Part shown: positions 36,220 to 49,026 of the stretch, one piece after another | Numbering within the stretch: position 1 is the first letter of the stretch | Layout: each line of letters starts with the position of its first letter | Translations under genes and position numbers: made by a program | Assembly (NCBI GenBank): GCA_003667245.1 | Contig: RCNN01000059.1 | Location: 39,429 to 103,428 of the forward strand | Direction of reading: 5' to 3' | Length of the DNA: 64,000 nucleotides | Source: Heterostelium multicystogenum | Lineage: Eukaryota > Evosea > Eumycetozoa > Acytosteliales > Acytosteliaceae | The notes under the pieces: generated by a model | The model's database searches: none | The model's input: only the letters and a program-made list of their open reading frames with translations | Told to the model about the DNA's origin: nothing

Positions 36220-37896
36220 ATGAACGATTCCAGGCCAACAGTAGCAATCCTTTTTTTTTTCGGGTGGTGAGTTCTCTCCGACTTATAAATCTAGCATATT
36301 GGACGATTACGACGATGAAGTAGAGGACAAAGAGGATCACTCTTTCATTGAGGTGGAGTTACTACGCTCACCAATGAGAAAGGGATCAAACCATCACATA
36401 TCTGCTCAACAAACTCTCGGCAAAAGCGAGTTGAGGATGGCATTTTTCACAATTACTCATAATGCTCATCGCGCTGGTCGTTCTTCTTCAGTGTCTTCTT
36501 TGTTTCTAAAGGGTCAGATCAGTTGAAGACAAACACCACAAAAAACCCTCCATCGGAGTGAACCCAACCATCGTTATTTCACTCGAGACGGATTCAGATA
36601 TAACTTTTTAGATCTTGGACTTACACCCAACCATTCAATCACTTTACACTGGGAAGATGCCGGCGCAAGAGCAGACTACATGACAACCACAGTTTCCATC
36701 TAAAACATTCCCCAATCACTACTCAATCGCTACTGGACTGTATCCAGAGTCACATGGTTATTCGTCTCGAACACCTTCTATGATCCCACACTTAACGAAA
36801 CATTTAATCGTAGCTTGACTGACAAAAAATGGTGGTGGGTGAACCCATCTGGGAATCTGCAGCCAAATCAGTAACTATCTCTACTTATTTCAAAAGCGAC
36901 TCGTACTCGAGAAAACTAATCTAAACATTGTTATTGTCACAGAATTTGACAGCATCTTGCTATTTTCTTCCCAGGTTGTGCGGCATATGTACCACAATAT
37001 AATGTAGCTCCATTCAAGCCAACAAAGGCTAGTATTGTATTTACAGCAGGTGCTACAATGGCAGTTGAATCAGAAACCAAATTTAACAATGGTTTATCTA
37101 TACGATGTAGACAATGCTGCTCATTATTCTAAGGGTGGAGTCGACTTCTCCTGAGGTCAAAGATACCATTTGCCGAGGTTGACAGTGCTATTTGGTACAC
37201 TTCTTCAGGGTCTCAAAGATAATGGACTCTACGAGACCAACATCATCATTCTTTCCGATCATGGCCTGACAAATATAGTCCAAACTTTTGATTGTCACAC
37301 CTTTTATAACAAACACAGCCGTATAGTACCAGACTCTCACCCGATTCTCTCTGTCTACGAGAATAGTGTTGGTGGACCACAGTAAGTTTAACAAGATTAA
37401 GTCCATTTTGACAACTTCTAACTTTTCAACAATGTTTAGAGCAATCACAGAATACATATAATAAGCTGAAGGCAGCCAACTTGGAGCATTTGAATGTATA
37501 TTTTAAAAGATGAAATACCTGATGCTTACAACTATAATAGTACAAACAGAATTGCACCACTAATTGCGGTTGTCGACGAGGGCTATCAAATACTTTTGGA
37601 CAATTCCGTTCCATATATTGATTATGGTGAACATGGTTATAATAAATACGTATGTATTTAGCTTAGTACACTAGATTCCTCCACTTACAAATCCTAAAAA
37701 CAACAGACTTGTAGATATGAGAGCAATCTTCGTTGCTCATGGACCAAACATTAAGAATGGTGTGACCAATTTCAATATGCCAAATACTGAAGTATACAAT
37801 TTTGTAGCACATCTCCTTAACATTTCCAATCCAGCACCAAACAATGGAACCTCCTTTTTAGTTGAAAAGCTATACAGGCCTACCACTGACAAATAA
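36220..37896 (+). CDS. Ectonucleotide pyrophosphatase/phosphodiesterase (ENPP), type II membrane protein
   Basis: Alkaline-phosphatase-fold ectoenzyme that cleaves phosphodiester or pyrophosphate bonds outside the cell. An acidic cytosolic N-terminus ([17 protein letters not shown]) is followed, after a break, by one membrane helix ([16 protein letters not shown], about 36445-36495). The catalytic domain has [45 protein letters not shown] (nucleophile Thr in KTFPNH, about 36700), [40 protein letters not shown] (metal-binding Asp and His), DYGEHGYN and [17 protein letters not shown], then [19 protein letters not shown]. Introns: 36871-36942, 37382-37439, 37650-37706. Breaks are numerous (T10 run near 36251; near 36430, 36500, 36590, 36700, 37110, 37160, 37500). 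All metal and catalytic motifs are present once frames are followed. The start is the least certain part. Confidence 0.85.
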
Positions 37897-38422
37897 GATC
37901 ACCTAACAACCATTGAAATAAACCCATTATATTTATTACCTTTTGTATTAATTACCCCCACACCACAACGACTGATTCTCACAACTAAAATACTGATTAA
38001 ACTTGGACCTGTAAAGATAAAAAATATATTTCATAAATTGATCAATCATCAATTAGCATTATAGCCAATGTGAGAATACTACCTCCGACTATAAAGATAA
38101 TCACTTAACTAAAATTTATATAAAAGATATTGAACCTAGGCAATTGACATAGAAATACATCAACTTATAATATTATTTATTACAATTGTATTCCTATACT
38201 ACTAACAACACAATTATATTTGTAATGACTCAAACCTTTAGGTTACTAAAATAAATGTGGGCAACAAAAACAAAGTGTGCATTGTGTCTATACAAGAAAC
38301 AAGACAATTTCATCCTAACCTAAATTTTATAAGTTTGAACTTTAAACAACCCTGAATTTCATAAAAGTAAATTTTGAAACTTGAATTAACTTTAAAAATA
38401 TTGATTTTCGAGCACAAAGACA
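37897..38422. other. Spacer, no gene seen
   Basis: AT-rich, stops in all frames. Probably the ENPP 3' UTR and the promoter of the next + strand gene. Confidence 0.5.
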
Positions 38423-40060
38423 ATGAATCCAACCAAACACATCATCGACTTGCCACTCTCAGATAGCAATACAAAGATAACCCTACACAACAGCAATGTC
38501 AACTACCTGAGTGGCATGGTCACTACCACTCCAACCATTGATACTTTTGAAAACATATCTACCATGGCACACCGATAGTAAATATTATCTATTCAATCTT
38601 CTCTATCACTATAACAACCTAAAAGAGATTAAAGATACCTTACAACAACCACAACAGCCTGAAAACGACAACATCACAAGAAAATCTAAACTAGATATAA
38701 GAACATTGTAAGTACAATTGAACTCTATGATTTGAGTGTAAAACTTCTTTTAATTAATCGGTAAAGTAGCGATCAAGGTCCTCAGTACTTTCTATCTTAT
38801 GATAAACAACTACTCAATGACAATAGCAATGAGGTTGCTCATACCATACAGAATATAACGTCATTAAACAATGGCAACAGGAGGAAATCCAAGTGATCAG
38901 AGATTTTCCGTTAACAGATTAGAACACGATGTCAGTGCATTCTCCAAGCTGTGTATAACTGACAGTCGTCAATAAGCAGCTCAAACCAATACAAATCAAG
39001 TTTGATTCCATAATTAGAGATATCTCATGGAATGGTCAACTTTTGTTAGTGTAAGTTCATAATCCAACACATTATCAGTTTATTTTGGTAACTAATGTGA
39101 ATATAGTGTGACAAAAAGAACAATTAGTGTAATAGAGTGGTGGGATATAGAGAATTTAGAAAACTACCAGAAAGTCAATTATAGTATCGAGGGCAACATG
39201 GAGAACAATAGCTACAACTATTCTTTTTCAGCAGCCCAATGGTGTGATAACAATTACTTTATTGTCACAAATGACTACGATATACGGATTAATAACAGCC
39301 ACAGTAGTTTCAAGAATGAGCAAAATACAAGTAATCTAAGCTCAATGATTGATACCAAAAATCAGCAAGATACTATCATTGTCCCAACGTTTGGATTGGC
39401 GCCAAAGCAATCACTCATCAGCTCAATGTTTATGGTAGAGCCAAGTAATAATAGTAGAAATCAACAATCAGAAGCATCATCTAAATTTTATATCTTCAAA
39501 CATTTTCATAGCAAGAATCCACTTCACACAGAACTAGTTAAAGACTTCAATGTAATTGATTAATCACATTCGAACTCAATGAGTCGTACTCTCGCAATTG
39601 GATCAAGCCAATCTAGCAAGATTTCATTGTACAATATCAAATGTAGCAGTAAGGATACCAAAGACAATTTACTTAGCTTCCGAACATCGATCGACCTGTT
39701 TGAGAACAATAATGGCGATCAAAAAATCAAAGGATTGCAAATCCAACAACAAACGGCATCATCTTTATTCTTAAAGGTGTCAAGTCCAATTCGCACAGCA
39801 GACCAAACATATCGATTTCATTAAGATCAGACTTTGGAAAGCTATCACTCTGGTCATTAAATTGCAACACCAATAAAACAACACTGCCAAAAAGACCAAA
39901 ACCAAATCCAACATTCCAAAACAGTGAAGATAGCAATTATCTGTTGACCACCATGTTTGAAAAACTTGAAAAGATGGATACGCGATTACAGCAGCTCGAA
40001 ACAAAGTTTGACAACCTTAATGATACAGTTTTACAACTAGTGAAACTTTTAAGGGAATAA
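38423..40060 (+). CDS. WD-repeat-like protein with C-terminal coiled coil, family not identified
   Basis: ATG 38423 (MNPTKHIIDLPLSDSN). The readable pieces suit a degenerate beta-propeller: LPWHTDSKYYLFNLLYHYNN, IIRDISWNGQLLLVVTKR, ISVIEWWDIENLENYQ, FSAAQWCDNNYFIVTND, LAIGSSQSSKISLYNIKC and RSDFGKLSLWSLNCN. The last stretch is a heptad coiled coil, FEKLEKMDTRLQQLETKFD to LVKLLRE (39952-40057). Introns: about 38708-38766 and 39051-39106. Breaks near 38510, 38565, 38900, 38985, 39560 and 39775. Propeller plus terminal coiled coil suggests a scaffold or complex subunit. I do not recognise the orthologue. Confidence 0.6.
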
Positions 40061-40389
40061 ACATGTTTTTGAACATTATGTTTTATAAATAGGTGTGAAA
40101 TCCGCGCCTTTTTTCAACTATGCACAAATTCAAAAGATTTGCTTATTTTTTTTTTTTTTCTAAATGGTGTGGTTTGCAAGTATTATTGTGGTTAACGGTA
40201 AAAAACAACTTAATTTCATCTTCACTTTTTTTTTTTTTATCACTGCATAGATATCTTGAGTGTTTTATAACTATCAAAAATAAAAAAACAACAAAATCAA
40301 TAGTATTTTTCAATATTACTTGTATATATTTATTATTAAATTATTTATTTCTTTAGATACAATATTTTAATTTGTTATTGTCGTTAAAA

Positions 40390-41352
40390 ATGTCATTGTC
40401 AGTCAATAAAGAAAATATTTTGAATGCTCCTTCTGTTGATCAACATGTCGGAAAGAGACAACCATTCACTCCACTCAAATCACAACAGATGCCACCAACA
40501 ACTCTACAAAAATCAGTATTGCAACCCACTCAAAACAATACACAACCAAGCCAGGTCCAACAATCTCAAGGAAGAAAAATTGTTGACTTGGAGAAACAAA
40601 TGAAAGACCTCAAAGCAAAGATGGAAGCTTTGGAGAAGGAAAACGAACTTCTCAGAGCTCAAAACAGCTACAACGATCACTCAAGATGTAAGTACCTACA
40701 CTTAACAACAATTGTTGCTCTCTTCATTTTTCAAATCACCAAAAATGGTGAAGAAAAAAAATTGAAATGAGCAAGTCAACTTTCATTTTTTCTTTTATTT
40801 TAATTTTAATTTTTTGAACTTAAATCACTCACCAACCAAACTTAAACTAATTCGACTTTACATTTGATTGTAATCAATTTATTTGTTGTCCACAGCAAAA
40901 CACTTTGATCAATAATAATAGACTAAGACTGGTTCATCGTTTGCGTGAGGAGAATCAAATGTTAAAAGAAAAAGTAGAGTCACTCGAACAAATTGTAGAA
41001 GAGACCAAGGTTGTTGATCCGTTAGCCATCAAACAAAATGGAAGCAGGGCAAGAAAGATCCAACAATTAACTCAAGAAAATGTGTGTATAACAAAAACAA
41101 ACAAAATGAATCGCCTTACTTACACTTTAATATTTGTTTAAATATCCTATTCCATTTATTCTTCAGGCTAAATTAAACAATGAACTACGAGAAGCAAATG
41201 AAACAATTAGAAATTTACATACCCAAAATCAGAGAGCACCAACCTCTCTCTCCACATCTACAACACAAAATATCAACTACTCGCTCACCAGAAATCTGAA
41301 ACGCTGTCAGAGATGCCAACTATGGAATGGAGGAGCACCACTTGCCAGGTGA
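40390..41352 (+). CDS. Small coiled-coil protein, unidentified
   Basis: ATG 40390 begins MSLSVNKENILNAPSVDQ, then KRQPFTPLKSQQ and a Gln-rich patch. A coiled coil (IVDLEKQMKDLKAKMEALEK) is interrupted by introns at 40688-40895 (208 nt, long for this window) and 41082-41166. Coiled coil continues in RLVHRLREENQMLKEKVESL and AKLNNELREANETIRNL. The C-terminal 35 residues (TRNLKRCQRCQLWNGG) may be in the wrong frame; the frame giving SETLSEMPTMEW is equally possible. KENI and TPLK near the start, followed by paired coiled coils, recall mitotic or cytoskeletal adaptors (shugoshin-like layouts). No C-terminal signature supports a name. Confidence 0.62.
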
Positions 41353-41678
41353 ATGTTAAATCGTTTTACCTAAACTACTTATTATTAATAATTTAAATAG
41401 TGTTTTTGAATTAAAATATATAAGTTAACTTTTTCCATCTTGTAAAATAAATATAACCAAATCAATCTAAAACATTGTATTGTGATGATTACATGCCAAT
41501 AATTTCCAGGAATTATAGACTAGTAGTGACAAAAAAAGATGAAACCACTCACCCAAACAAATATTTTTTTGCAAATCAATTAAATTGAAGTTCTGAATGA
41601 TCACTGCTGCTGAGTTGTTTGAAATGATACATATTTGCAAATAATATTGTTTTGATTGTGTTAAAAATTATAATTGTA
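41353..41678. other. Short spacer, no gene seen
   Basis: AT-rich sequence with many stops between two + strand genes; presumed 3' UTR plus promoter. Confidence 0.5.
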
Positions 41679-42742
41679 ATGGAACAAGGTGACTTGGTTG
41701 TATTGGTATTTGGATCGAGTGGATTCATAGGAAGCAAGATAGTGAAGCTTTTAGAAAAGCCAATAGAGCTGTATTGAGTGTAGTCAGAGCAAAATCAAGA
41801 TTGGAGAATAGGCAGGATGTTGAGAATGAAATCATAGCAGCAAAACCAAATAGAATTATTAACTGTGCTGGTTTAACTGGAAGACCAAATATTGATTGGT
41901 GTGAAGAGCATAAACCTGAAACCATAAGGTAAATTGATTAATTTCATTAAATAGATTATTATAACCAATTTTAATTTGATATTATTATTATTAGAGCCAA
42001 TATAATTGGACATCTGAATCTTTTGGACATTGCAAATAAGTATAATATACATTTAACTGTCTTTGGAACTGGTTGTCTATATCAATATGATGATGATAAG
42101 CACAAAGTTAATTCAAATGTAGGATTTACAGAGATGGACCCATTCAACTACTTTGGTTCTTTCTATTCTAAAACTAAAGGAATGATGGAAGAGGTATGTA
42201 TATGATATGATATCATTGAAGAGTTTTATTGTTGATGGCCAGTTGCTGATATAATCATCATGCATCAAGTTGACTGCTTGCTATCCCAAAGTGCTGACCT
42301 TGAGAGTTAGATTACCAATATCAGACTCAATGGAAGAGGAGCGTAACTTGGTCACAAAGTTGATTGGATATGCAAAGGTTATCAATGTAAAGAACTCCGT
42401 GAGTGTACTATATGATTTACTGCCAATTGCTGTCGATATGTGTATTACTGAGCGTTTGGGAGTATACAACTTTACAAATCCGGCACCATTTCGCATAATG
42501 AAATATTAGATCTCTACAAGCAGTATATCAACCCTGCCTATCAGTACGTAAACTTCACTGTTGAAGAGCAGTCCAAGATTCTGAAATCAGGTCGATGCAA
42601 CTGTGAGCTTGACACTACAAAGCTGCAAACCCTCTATCCATCTATACCGCACATCTCCGAATCAATCGTGGAAGTATTTAAAAGAATGAAAAAACAACAA
42701 ATAAAGTGCATTAGTCCACACATGCATTCTAACTGTTTATAA
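41679..42742 (+). CDS. NRS/ER-type NDP-4-keto-6-deoxy-glucose 3,5-epimerase/4-reductase (rhamnose pathway)
   Basis: Short-chain NAD(P)-dependent enzyme like the C-terminal half of plant RHM and plant UER1, which converts UDP- (or dTDP-) 4-keto-6-deoxyglucose to the rhamnose nucleotide. Rossmann motif VLVFGSSGFIGSKIVKLL; INCAGLTGRPNIDWCEEHK; GTGCLYQYDDDK; FTEMDPFNYFGSFYSKTKG, which contains the catalytic Y-x3-K; TLRVRLPISD; NVKNSVSVLYDLLPIAVDM; GVYNFTNPG; SHNEILDLYKQYINP; NCELDTTKLQTLYP. Introns: 41929-41994 and 42194-42269. Breaks: A4 at 41755-41758 should be A5 (LEKANRAVLS) and one near 42490. The end may be the TAG at 42712-42714 if an A-run near 42685 is corrected (VFKKNEKTTNK). Confidence 0.9.
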
Positions 42743-42925
42743 TAGGAATTTATGACATGTTTTGCCGCTCAAACTACAAGACTGATTTGGGTGGCATCTT
42801 CACCTCACACTTTTTATTTTTACGAACTTAATTAGGGTCATTTTTTGATAGTTTCAAGGCATTCCTAATTAAAGTAGAGTGATATATATATATTTTAGTT
42901 TTTGGTATTTAGATATTGATCATTA

Positions 42926-45900
42926 ATGCATTATCTAAAGAGGAAAACAAAGTCAGCTACATCATTCTTTGGTGTTGGCAATGACAATGTCATTGTAGAT
43001 AGTACCGATGTTATTATGGATGGTGGTGATGATCCCTATTCATCACCAGCATCGAGCTCTGCTTCTTCGTCACCATCACAGCAACAAAGACAGCAGCAAT
43101 CACCACCAACCATCTCAACGAGCAGAGCTTCTTCCACTGAATATGATATTCAAGTTAAATTCGATATTCCTCATTCAATAAAGGTTGCTATTGACCAATC
43201 TTATAACGATAGTAACGAGCAGATCGTTATCACTGGACACATCAATCACCAAGGTGTAGCATACATTGTGTTGCCAAAATGAATTGTATATTTGGAGCTT
43301 AGATGTAAGTATAGTCTATCACTCGGTGGCAAACCTTGCAGATCCTAACAGATTCTTCAAACCAACTTCTGTGGCCACAGAAAAACAACATCATACGATA
43401 GGTTGGAGTTGCCATATCAGATGAATGTCAGTCAGATCTGTGTGACTAGAAACAAAAAGAACTATGACACATACACTGCATTCTACGCAACCAATGACGG
43501 CTCCGTTCGATATTGGTCACAAACCAACAGACCATCGCAATCACAAGATATCTCATTGGACTACAGAAGCAACACAAATGTATTCATTGCTGAGTGTGAC
43601 GTAAGTGAGACTATTTAAAGAAGACCAATGGCTTCATATACTAATATTTGACAACAGCCATTTGGAGTTGTGGTGGCTAATGCTTTGGGAACGATTCATC
43701 TTATTAGCATCGGAAGAGGATCAATGACTCTAACATCAAAGATGATCAACAAATCTCAAGGTCTACTTGGTTATCTATATCTAGCTAAGCAGCCACCTGT
43801 ACTATCAACCCTATCAGTTCCACAGATAACTAGCTCACAGCGCTATGTATATGTCTTGACCGATAACTCTCTCATTAAATATGAAATCAATGAGAATGGA
43901 GAAAGAGTAGGCTAAACTGTCATCAACAACTAACTGCATAGGATATAACTTACTCACTCTACTACCTACCTTTAGATTGTATTAGAATATTCTTTACAGA
44001 GAGATATTCAACAGCTATTCAATTTAACTGGAAGCCTCAAGTTGATAGACTTTTCAATTGACTCTGACAGTCAAGATGAATGCGATTCAATCTATATCTT
44101 GGTACAGCATCTCATAAACCAACAATCAAAGAGATACTACTTGATGTCCTTACAGGTCAAACAGAATCAGGTTTACAATCCAAAGAAAATAGACAATCTC
44201 TTTTATCAATGTAACGATAGTGTAAGTAGCAGTTGATAAAATACTACTACTACTGACAATAATGAGGCCACTAACATTACTACTACTACTACTACTCCTG
44301 CTGCTGCTGCTACTTTATAGCAAAGTGAATTTAATACACAACCCAAAGTTATGTCTATGGTAAAGAAACACTACATCTACTGGATTGACACAATCTACTA
44401 CTTCTCAGAGTATCAATTCAAAGGACGTACTCACTCAAGTGGAACGATCCGATTGGAATACCCAATGCTTGGTGCAGGTATTGCAAAGAATGACTTTTAT
44501 TTCATTGACAGACCCAGCGCTGTTCAGGCTTTGAGCATTCCTCCTTTGCCGTCCGATCTACCAAAAGACAAATCAAACGAACCCAATATAATAATTTGAT
44601 GTAACTATATTGATGATTATCATTGATTAGACTCTCTATTTACTCATCACTCTCTTCCCATTTAGATTCCAGAAGAAGAAGATCAAATTGGATCCATTAG
44701 AAATATAATTCTAAGCTCTTTGAATAACTATGCGATGAAGAGACAGAATGCATTACAACAATCGTTGGAGGTGTGCAACAGAATCGATAAGAAGAACTTT
44801 GAGTTGGCATCAAGAAGAGTATCATTGTTTATTGTCGATCAACTGCCATCTGCCAACTACTGGGCTGCCGGTACAGAAGTCCTCCACCATTTGGGATCAA
44901 ACATGTCGGTGCAATTGAAGCAACAGATCGGAGACAAGAATAAGAGATATAAAATTTTCACTTCATTCCTCGAGGAGTTTGGATTTAAGAACCAGCTCTC
45001 AAAAGATACGCAAGCAACAATCGATGCCAACCAATGTCGCCTGGTGGCTGCTGCGGAACTACGTGACTTCCAAAATAGACAAGAAGGTGGAGCAACTTTA
45101 CTCACTCGTCTTATTCAAGAGGCTGTCTCTTCAAGACTCGGTGCCAACTGGCAAAACTCAGCAATGAACGTCTACGAGCTTTTCTACTCAAATATTAGCA
45201 TGTTGGACGATATTCTCCTTTTGATTGTCAAGGAGCTGCGCGATATCGATGTCAACTATACAGATTCACTTATTAAGCTAAAGACTATTCTCGAAGCAAA
45301 TAGCATTGCTATGCGACTTCTCAACAACTATACATCGAGCATGGTATGCCAGTCTACCTCTGGAAAAACAGCACTCTCTAGTGGCGATCCAATGTATCTT
45401 ATGGTTAGATTCCAAATTGATACTATCAATCGTTTCATAGAGACCGATCTCAAGACTGGTCCAGCAAACTTCTTGCTGACAAAGTTGTCAGATATAAATT
45501 TGGCTCACTCTGAGCATACACTCTACGATCAACTCCATGACTTGGTAGTTGTCTACCTGGAAGCCGTTAGATACAGCGCCACAACTGAAAAAGACTTGAG
45601 CTTGGTCCACAACTTGGCTACACAAATGACAGCCACTTTTGTACAGAGTGGCCGCTTCACTGCTGCACTCGACATTGCACACAGATTCTCTGACTACCAC
45701 ACCATCGTTCAGGTGTATATTCATGACAAAGAGAATTCCGAACAACACCAGATGCTAATTAAATCACTCAGAACATTTTTGAATAACAGTAACGACAACA
45801 AAAACATGAACCAATCACAAGAGTCTATCAATACATGTTGGACTGTGGACTAAAGCAGGAGCTTCTGCAATTACCTGAGGAATTTAACCAATCAATTACA

Positions 45901-46715
45901 CGCTTCCTTGAGAACTATCCACAAATATCCTGGGTCAACTCACTCAAACTAAAGCGATGGAATGCGTCAGCCAAAACATTACTTGAAGAGGCCTCAACGT
46001 GAAAATCAAAGCCTCTCCCGCAAAAAGACACTTTTAAGCATGGCTAAGCTTTCACTCTTGGCAGAAGCCAAAGATCCAATTCCAAGTTTGGAATCAACGA
46101 TCGACAACACCAACCAACGCTTAGAAATCATCAAAATACAAAAGGAATTCTTACCAGACCAAAAAACACCCATCACACCCTCAGAAATCATTAAAGAGGT
46201 ACTAAACTCAAATGCATACCAACCAATGGATAAATATGCAATTTGTTTAAATACACTGGAAGAATCAAACAAGGTAATTATCAAACGCTCAGTCCCTTCA
46301 ATACATTCCAAACTAACTGTTATTCTCGTTCAATAGCTAATCAAACCCGAAGAAAGAGTGCAACTATTTAAATTGATATTATTAGACTCATTTGATAATG
46401 GAGGGTATGTCAAAGCAAATATATCATTCTACTTCTTTTTCTAACATTGCTACTCCCATAGTATCCTTGATTTAAGCGCTAACTTGATTGAGAATACCAA
46501 CGTTACCGATACACAATTCGATATGCTCATTTTTGAAACCAACTTTTTCCAATTGTTGCACCACTTGCCAACAGACCCAGAAAACAACATCCATCATTAA
46601 ATCATTCCTCGATGAGTATCACACTGAAAGACAAAAGATGATTGAGAATCCAGCCCAGAAAATACAATTTACTCGTATACTCCACAGAGTGTTGGAGTTG
46701 TGCAAAAATGAATAA
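42926..46715 (+). CDS. nup133: Nucleoporin Nup133
   Basis: Scaffold nucleoporin of the Y (Nup107-160) complex. Ser/Gln-rich N-terminus, then the Nup133 propeller entry VKFDIPHSIKVAIDQSY, GVAYIVLPNELYIWSLD, YATNDGSVRYWSQ, GVVVANALGTIHLISIGRG and QRYVYVLTDNSLIKYE. The alpha-helical half follows: LKQQIGDKNKRYKIFTSFLE, EFGFKNQLSKDTQATI, CRLVAAAELRDFQNRQ, VYELFYSNISMLDDILLLIV, FVQSGRFTAALDIAHRF, down to ILHRVLELCKNE. Introns include 43601-43657, about 43910-43978, about 44221-44320 (with ACT and CTG triplet runs), about 44600-44666, 46274-46336 and 46405-46461. Breaks: A4 at 43276-43279 should be A3 (LPNELYIW); others near 43395, 45830, 45970 and 46590. Orthology rests on propeller wording plus the VAAAxLR helix block; confident but not absolute. 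Confidence 0.8.
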
Positions 46716-46898
46716 ACCAATAAATCAAAATTAATCAAGACCAATTCATTTGAAAATCAAAGTCTACCAGATCAACTTATTTGAACAGTGTCAAAAGGAG
46801 AGTGGTTAAACTTAGATATTGAACTTCATACCAAACGTTAATATTATAAAAAAACCTATATTTGTATCACAATTCCACCAACACTAAGTCGTATCTGA

Positions 46899-47165
46899 TT
46901 AGGAATTGTAAAACCTTGCATTGTCGGGATGGAATAAAAACACATCCCTATGTAAAGTGGTGATTGCTCTGCATCGCTGTGTGGTGTTTTCAAAAGTGAT
47001 CAAAAAAATTGAGTCCTGCAAAGTTGACGGTTCGAGTTTCAACTTTGATTGTTTTTTTTGAACATTCATCACCTTTATGGGAATAAATGGGGTTGGATCA
47101 TAGGTGGTGTTTAATCCTCCTGATGATGTTGACACTGAAAAAACAATAAAATCAAAAAAAATCAA
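46899..47165 (-). CDS. Possible small gene or terminal exon, unknown
   Basis: An 88-codon frame ending at 46899. The useful part begins after a polypyrimidine/CAG acceptor-like site near 47133 (STSSGGLNTTYDPTPFIPIK), continues VMNVQKKQSKLKLEPSTLQD and ENTTQRCRAITTLHRD, and ends FHPDNARFYNS. A short upstream stretch (about 47215-47258) reading DLTLPSVYNFA could be the preceding exon. Base composition is above that of the spacers. No family recognised and no clear initiator, so it may be a real small gene, a remnant or chance. Confidence 0.35.
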   Translation of the reverse strand: MIFFDFIVFSVSTSSGGLNTTYDPTPFIPIKVMNVQKKQSKLKLEPSTLQDSIFLITFENTTQRCRAITTLHRDVFLFHPDNARFYNS

Positions 47166-49026
47166 ATTGGTGAAAAAAAAGTATCAGAAACGACTTTGAG
47201 TTCAGGTGTGTCAAGTCACACCAGCGAAATTGTAAACACTAGGCAAAGTCAGATCCTGTATTATAATAACAACTAATCAATAACATTAAACATAAGTAAC
47301 AGTGATAACAACAACAAACAACATTGACATAAAACAACAAGAACAATAATACAACTACTATTATTATTATTATTATCTAATAATTAATCAATTAAAATAA
47401 ATTAGTATTTATTACATAGTTTATAAATCTTATTTATTATTATTATTATTATAATTTGGGAGATTTTAAAACAATTAGATTATCTTTGGTAAATTATCAT
47501 AATATTACAATAATATATAAACTTTTATCTCTGTCTTGTTATCTTGCAGATTGTTCATCACTATATTAATATAATTGTATTAATTAAGTGAATCTCCACA
47601 CCTACAGACATCGATCCAGTCTGACACTCAAAATTTAAATTATAATTTTATCACTCATACACAAATAAGTAAATAATTTTGCTATTCAAATAATGAGTTT
47701 TTACTCTATATAGTTAATTTTTATACATTTTCAATACCAACCTCATATTATCACTACTATTTTTAGAAAAATATCTGTCACCGGTGGAAAAATTCAGTGT
47801 GTTTCTGAAATTTCACACATTTATTTTTTTTTGTTTTTTTTGTAATCGTAGGAAATGCTCTGAACACAAAGTGTGTAATATGGTTTTTTTTGCGAGCACA
47901 CAACCTCTTTTGTTTTTATATTTTTTTTTCATTTATTTATATTTTTTGGTGCTTTGTTTTGACAGTTGTTGTTTTTTTTCAATTTGAATGTCATAGTTTC
48001 AGAGTTTTATATTGAAATCATACTTCAATACTGAAATCAAAAAACAACTAAATCACAATTTTCATTATTATTATTATTATTTATTATTTATTATTATTAT
48101 TATTTTGTTTTAAAAACAAAATAATCTTAATTAAATAAAATCTGAAATTAAATGGTAATTATCAATCACCCTTTAGATAACAAATGTATTGCTTCTCGAT
48201 TGTTTTTTGTAATTTTATTTGGATATTTACTCAATGAAAAGTTAAGAGTCGCTCTTGGCAGGTGGGCTGTGGCAATATTGCCTCGAACTCTCCAATCCCA
48301 ATTTCCAAGACTGTCTTTTATCAACCCCACATGCACCTTAGCAATTGCACCATTCCCACCTGACAAAGATCACACATTGTACATGCTTCGTACCGATGTA
48401 CAGTTATGATTTTATTCAGTCCTCTTTGATATATTAAAATTCCATTCACAATTAATCTATACAACCTATATTGCGTGTAATCAATCAAATCAATTATTTG
48501 TTTCTTCAAATAATACTACTAATTATAATTTGTATCTATTTATGAATAAACTATTTATTACTAAGTTTTAAACCAATTCAACTCAATCTCATTGCCATAT
48601 TTTTTAATCTCTTTCAATTTCAATTACAACTCTCAACACACTCTTACTTTGTTTATTTAGCAAAATAGATATAGCCAATAGTTATTTTAAAACACAACAC
48701 ACACAACACAAGGCACTGCCCCCACCACCTATCATTGTACATTAATCCACACCTACATCTCCATCTACTTCCACCAAATATACTCACACACACACAGCTT
48801 GCACGTTGTTAATTTCTAAATTTCTTCAAACTCAAGTTTTAAAATTGCACTAACAAGCTCCTCATTCCAATTTGTTCAGCAATAAAGCCATAGAAACAAA
48901 CACAACAGCAGTCATTCCAACAGAAACCAATAGAATAGCTGAATATATATATAAACTAGTTTTAGAAGTAATAATAGTTGCAACAGAGAATACAATTCAA
49001 TCTACAATCAAAATATACAAACAACT
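47166..49026. other. AT-rich spacer with one GC-richer island
   Basis: Mostly A/T with TTATTATTA runs and T-tracts (47825-47990). An island at about 48139-48415 has coding-like composition and is open on both strands: plus 48152-48409 (85 codons, ATG start) and minus 48166-48366 (KVHVGLIKDSLGNWDWRVRG, NIATAHLPRATLNF). I cannot decide which strand, if either, is coding. The right end holds the promoter and 5' UTR of the cysteine dioxygenase gene. Confidence 0.4.
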
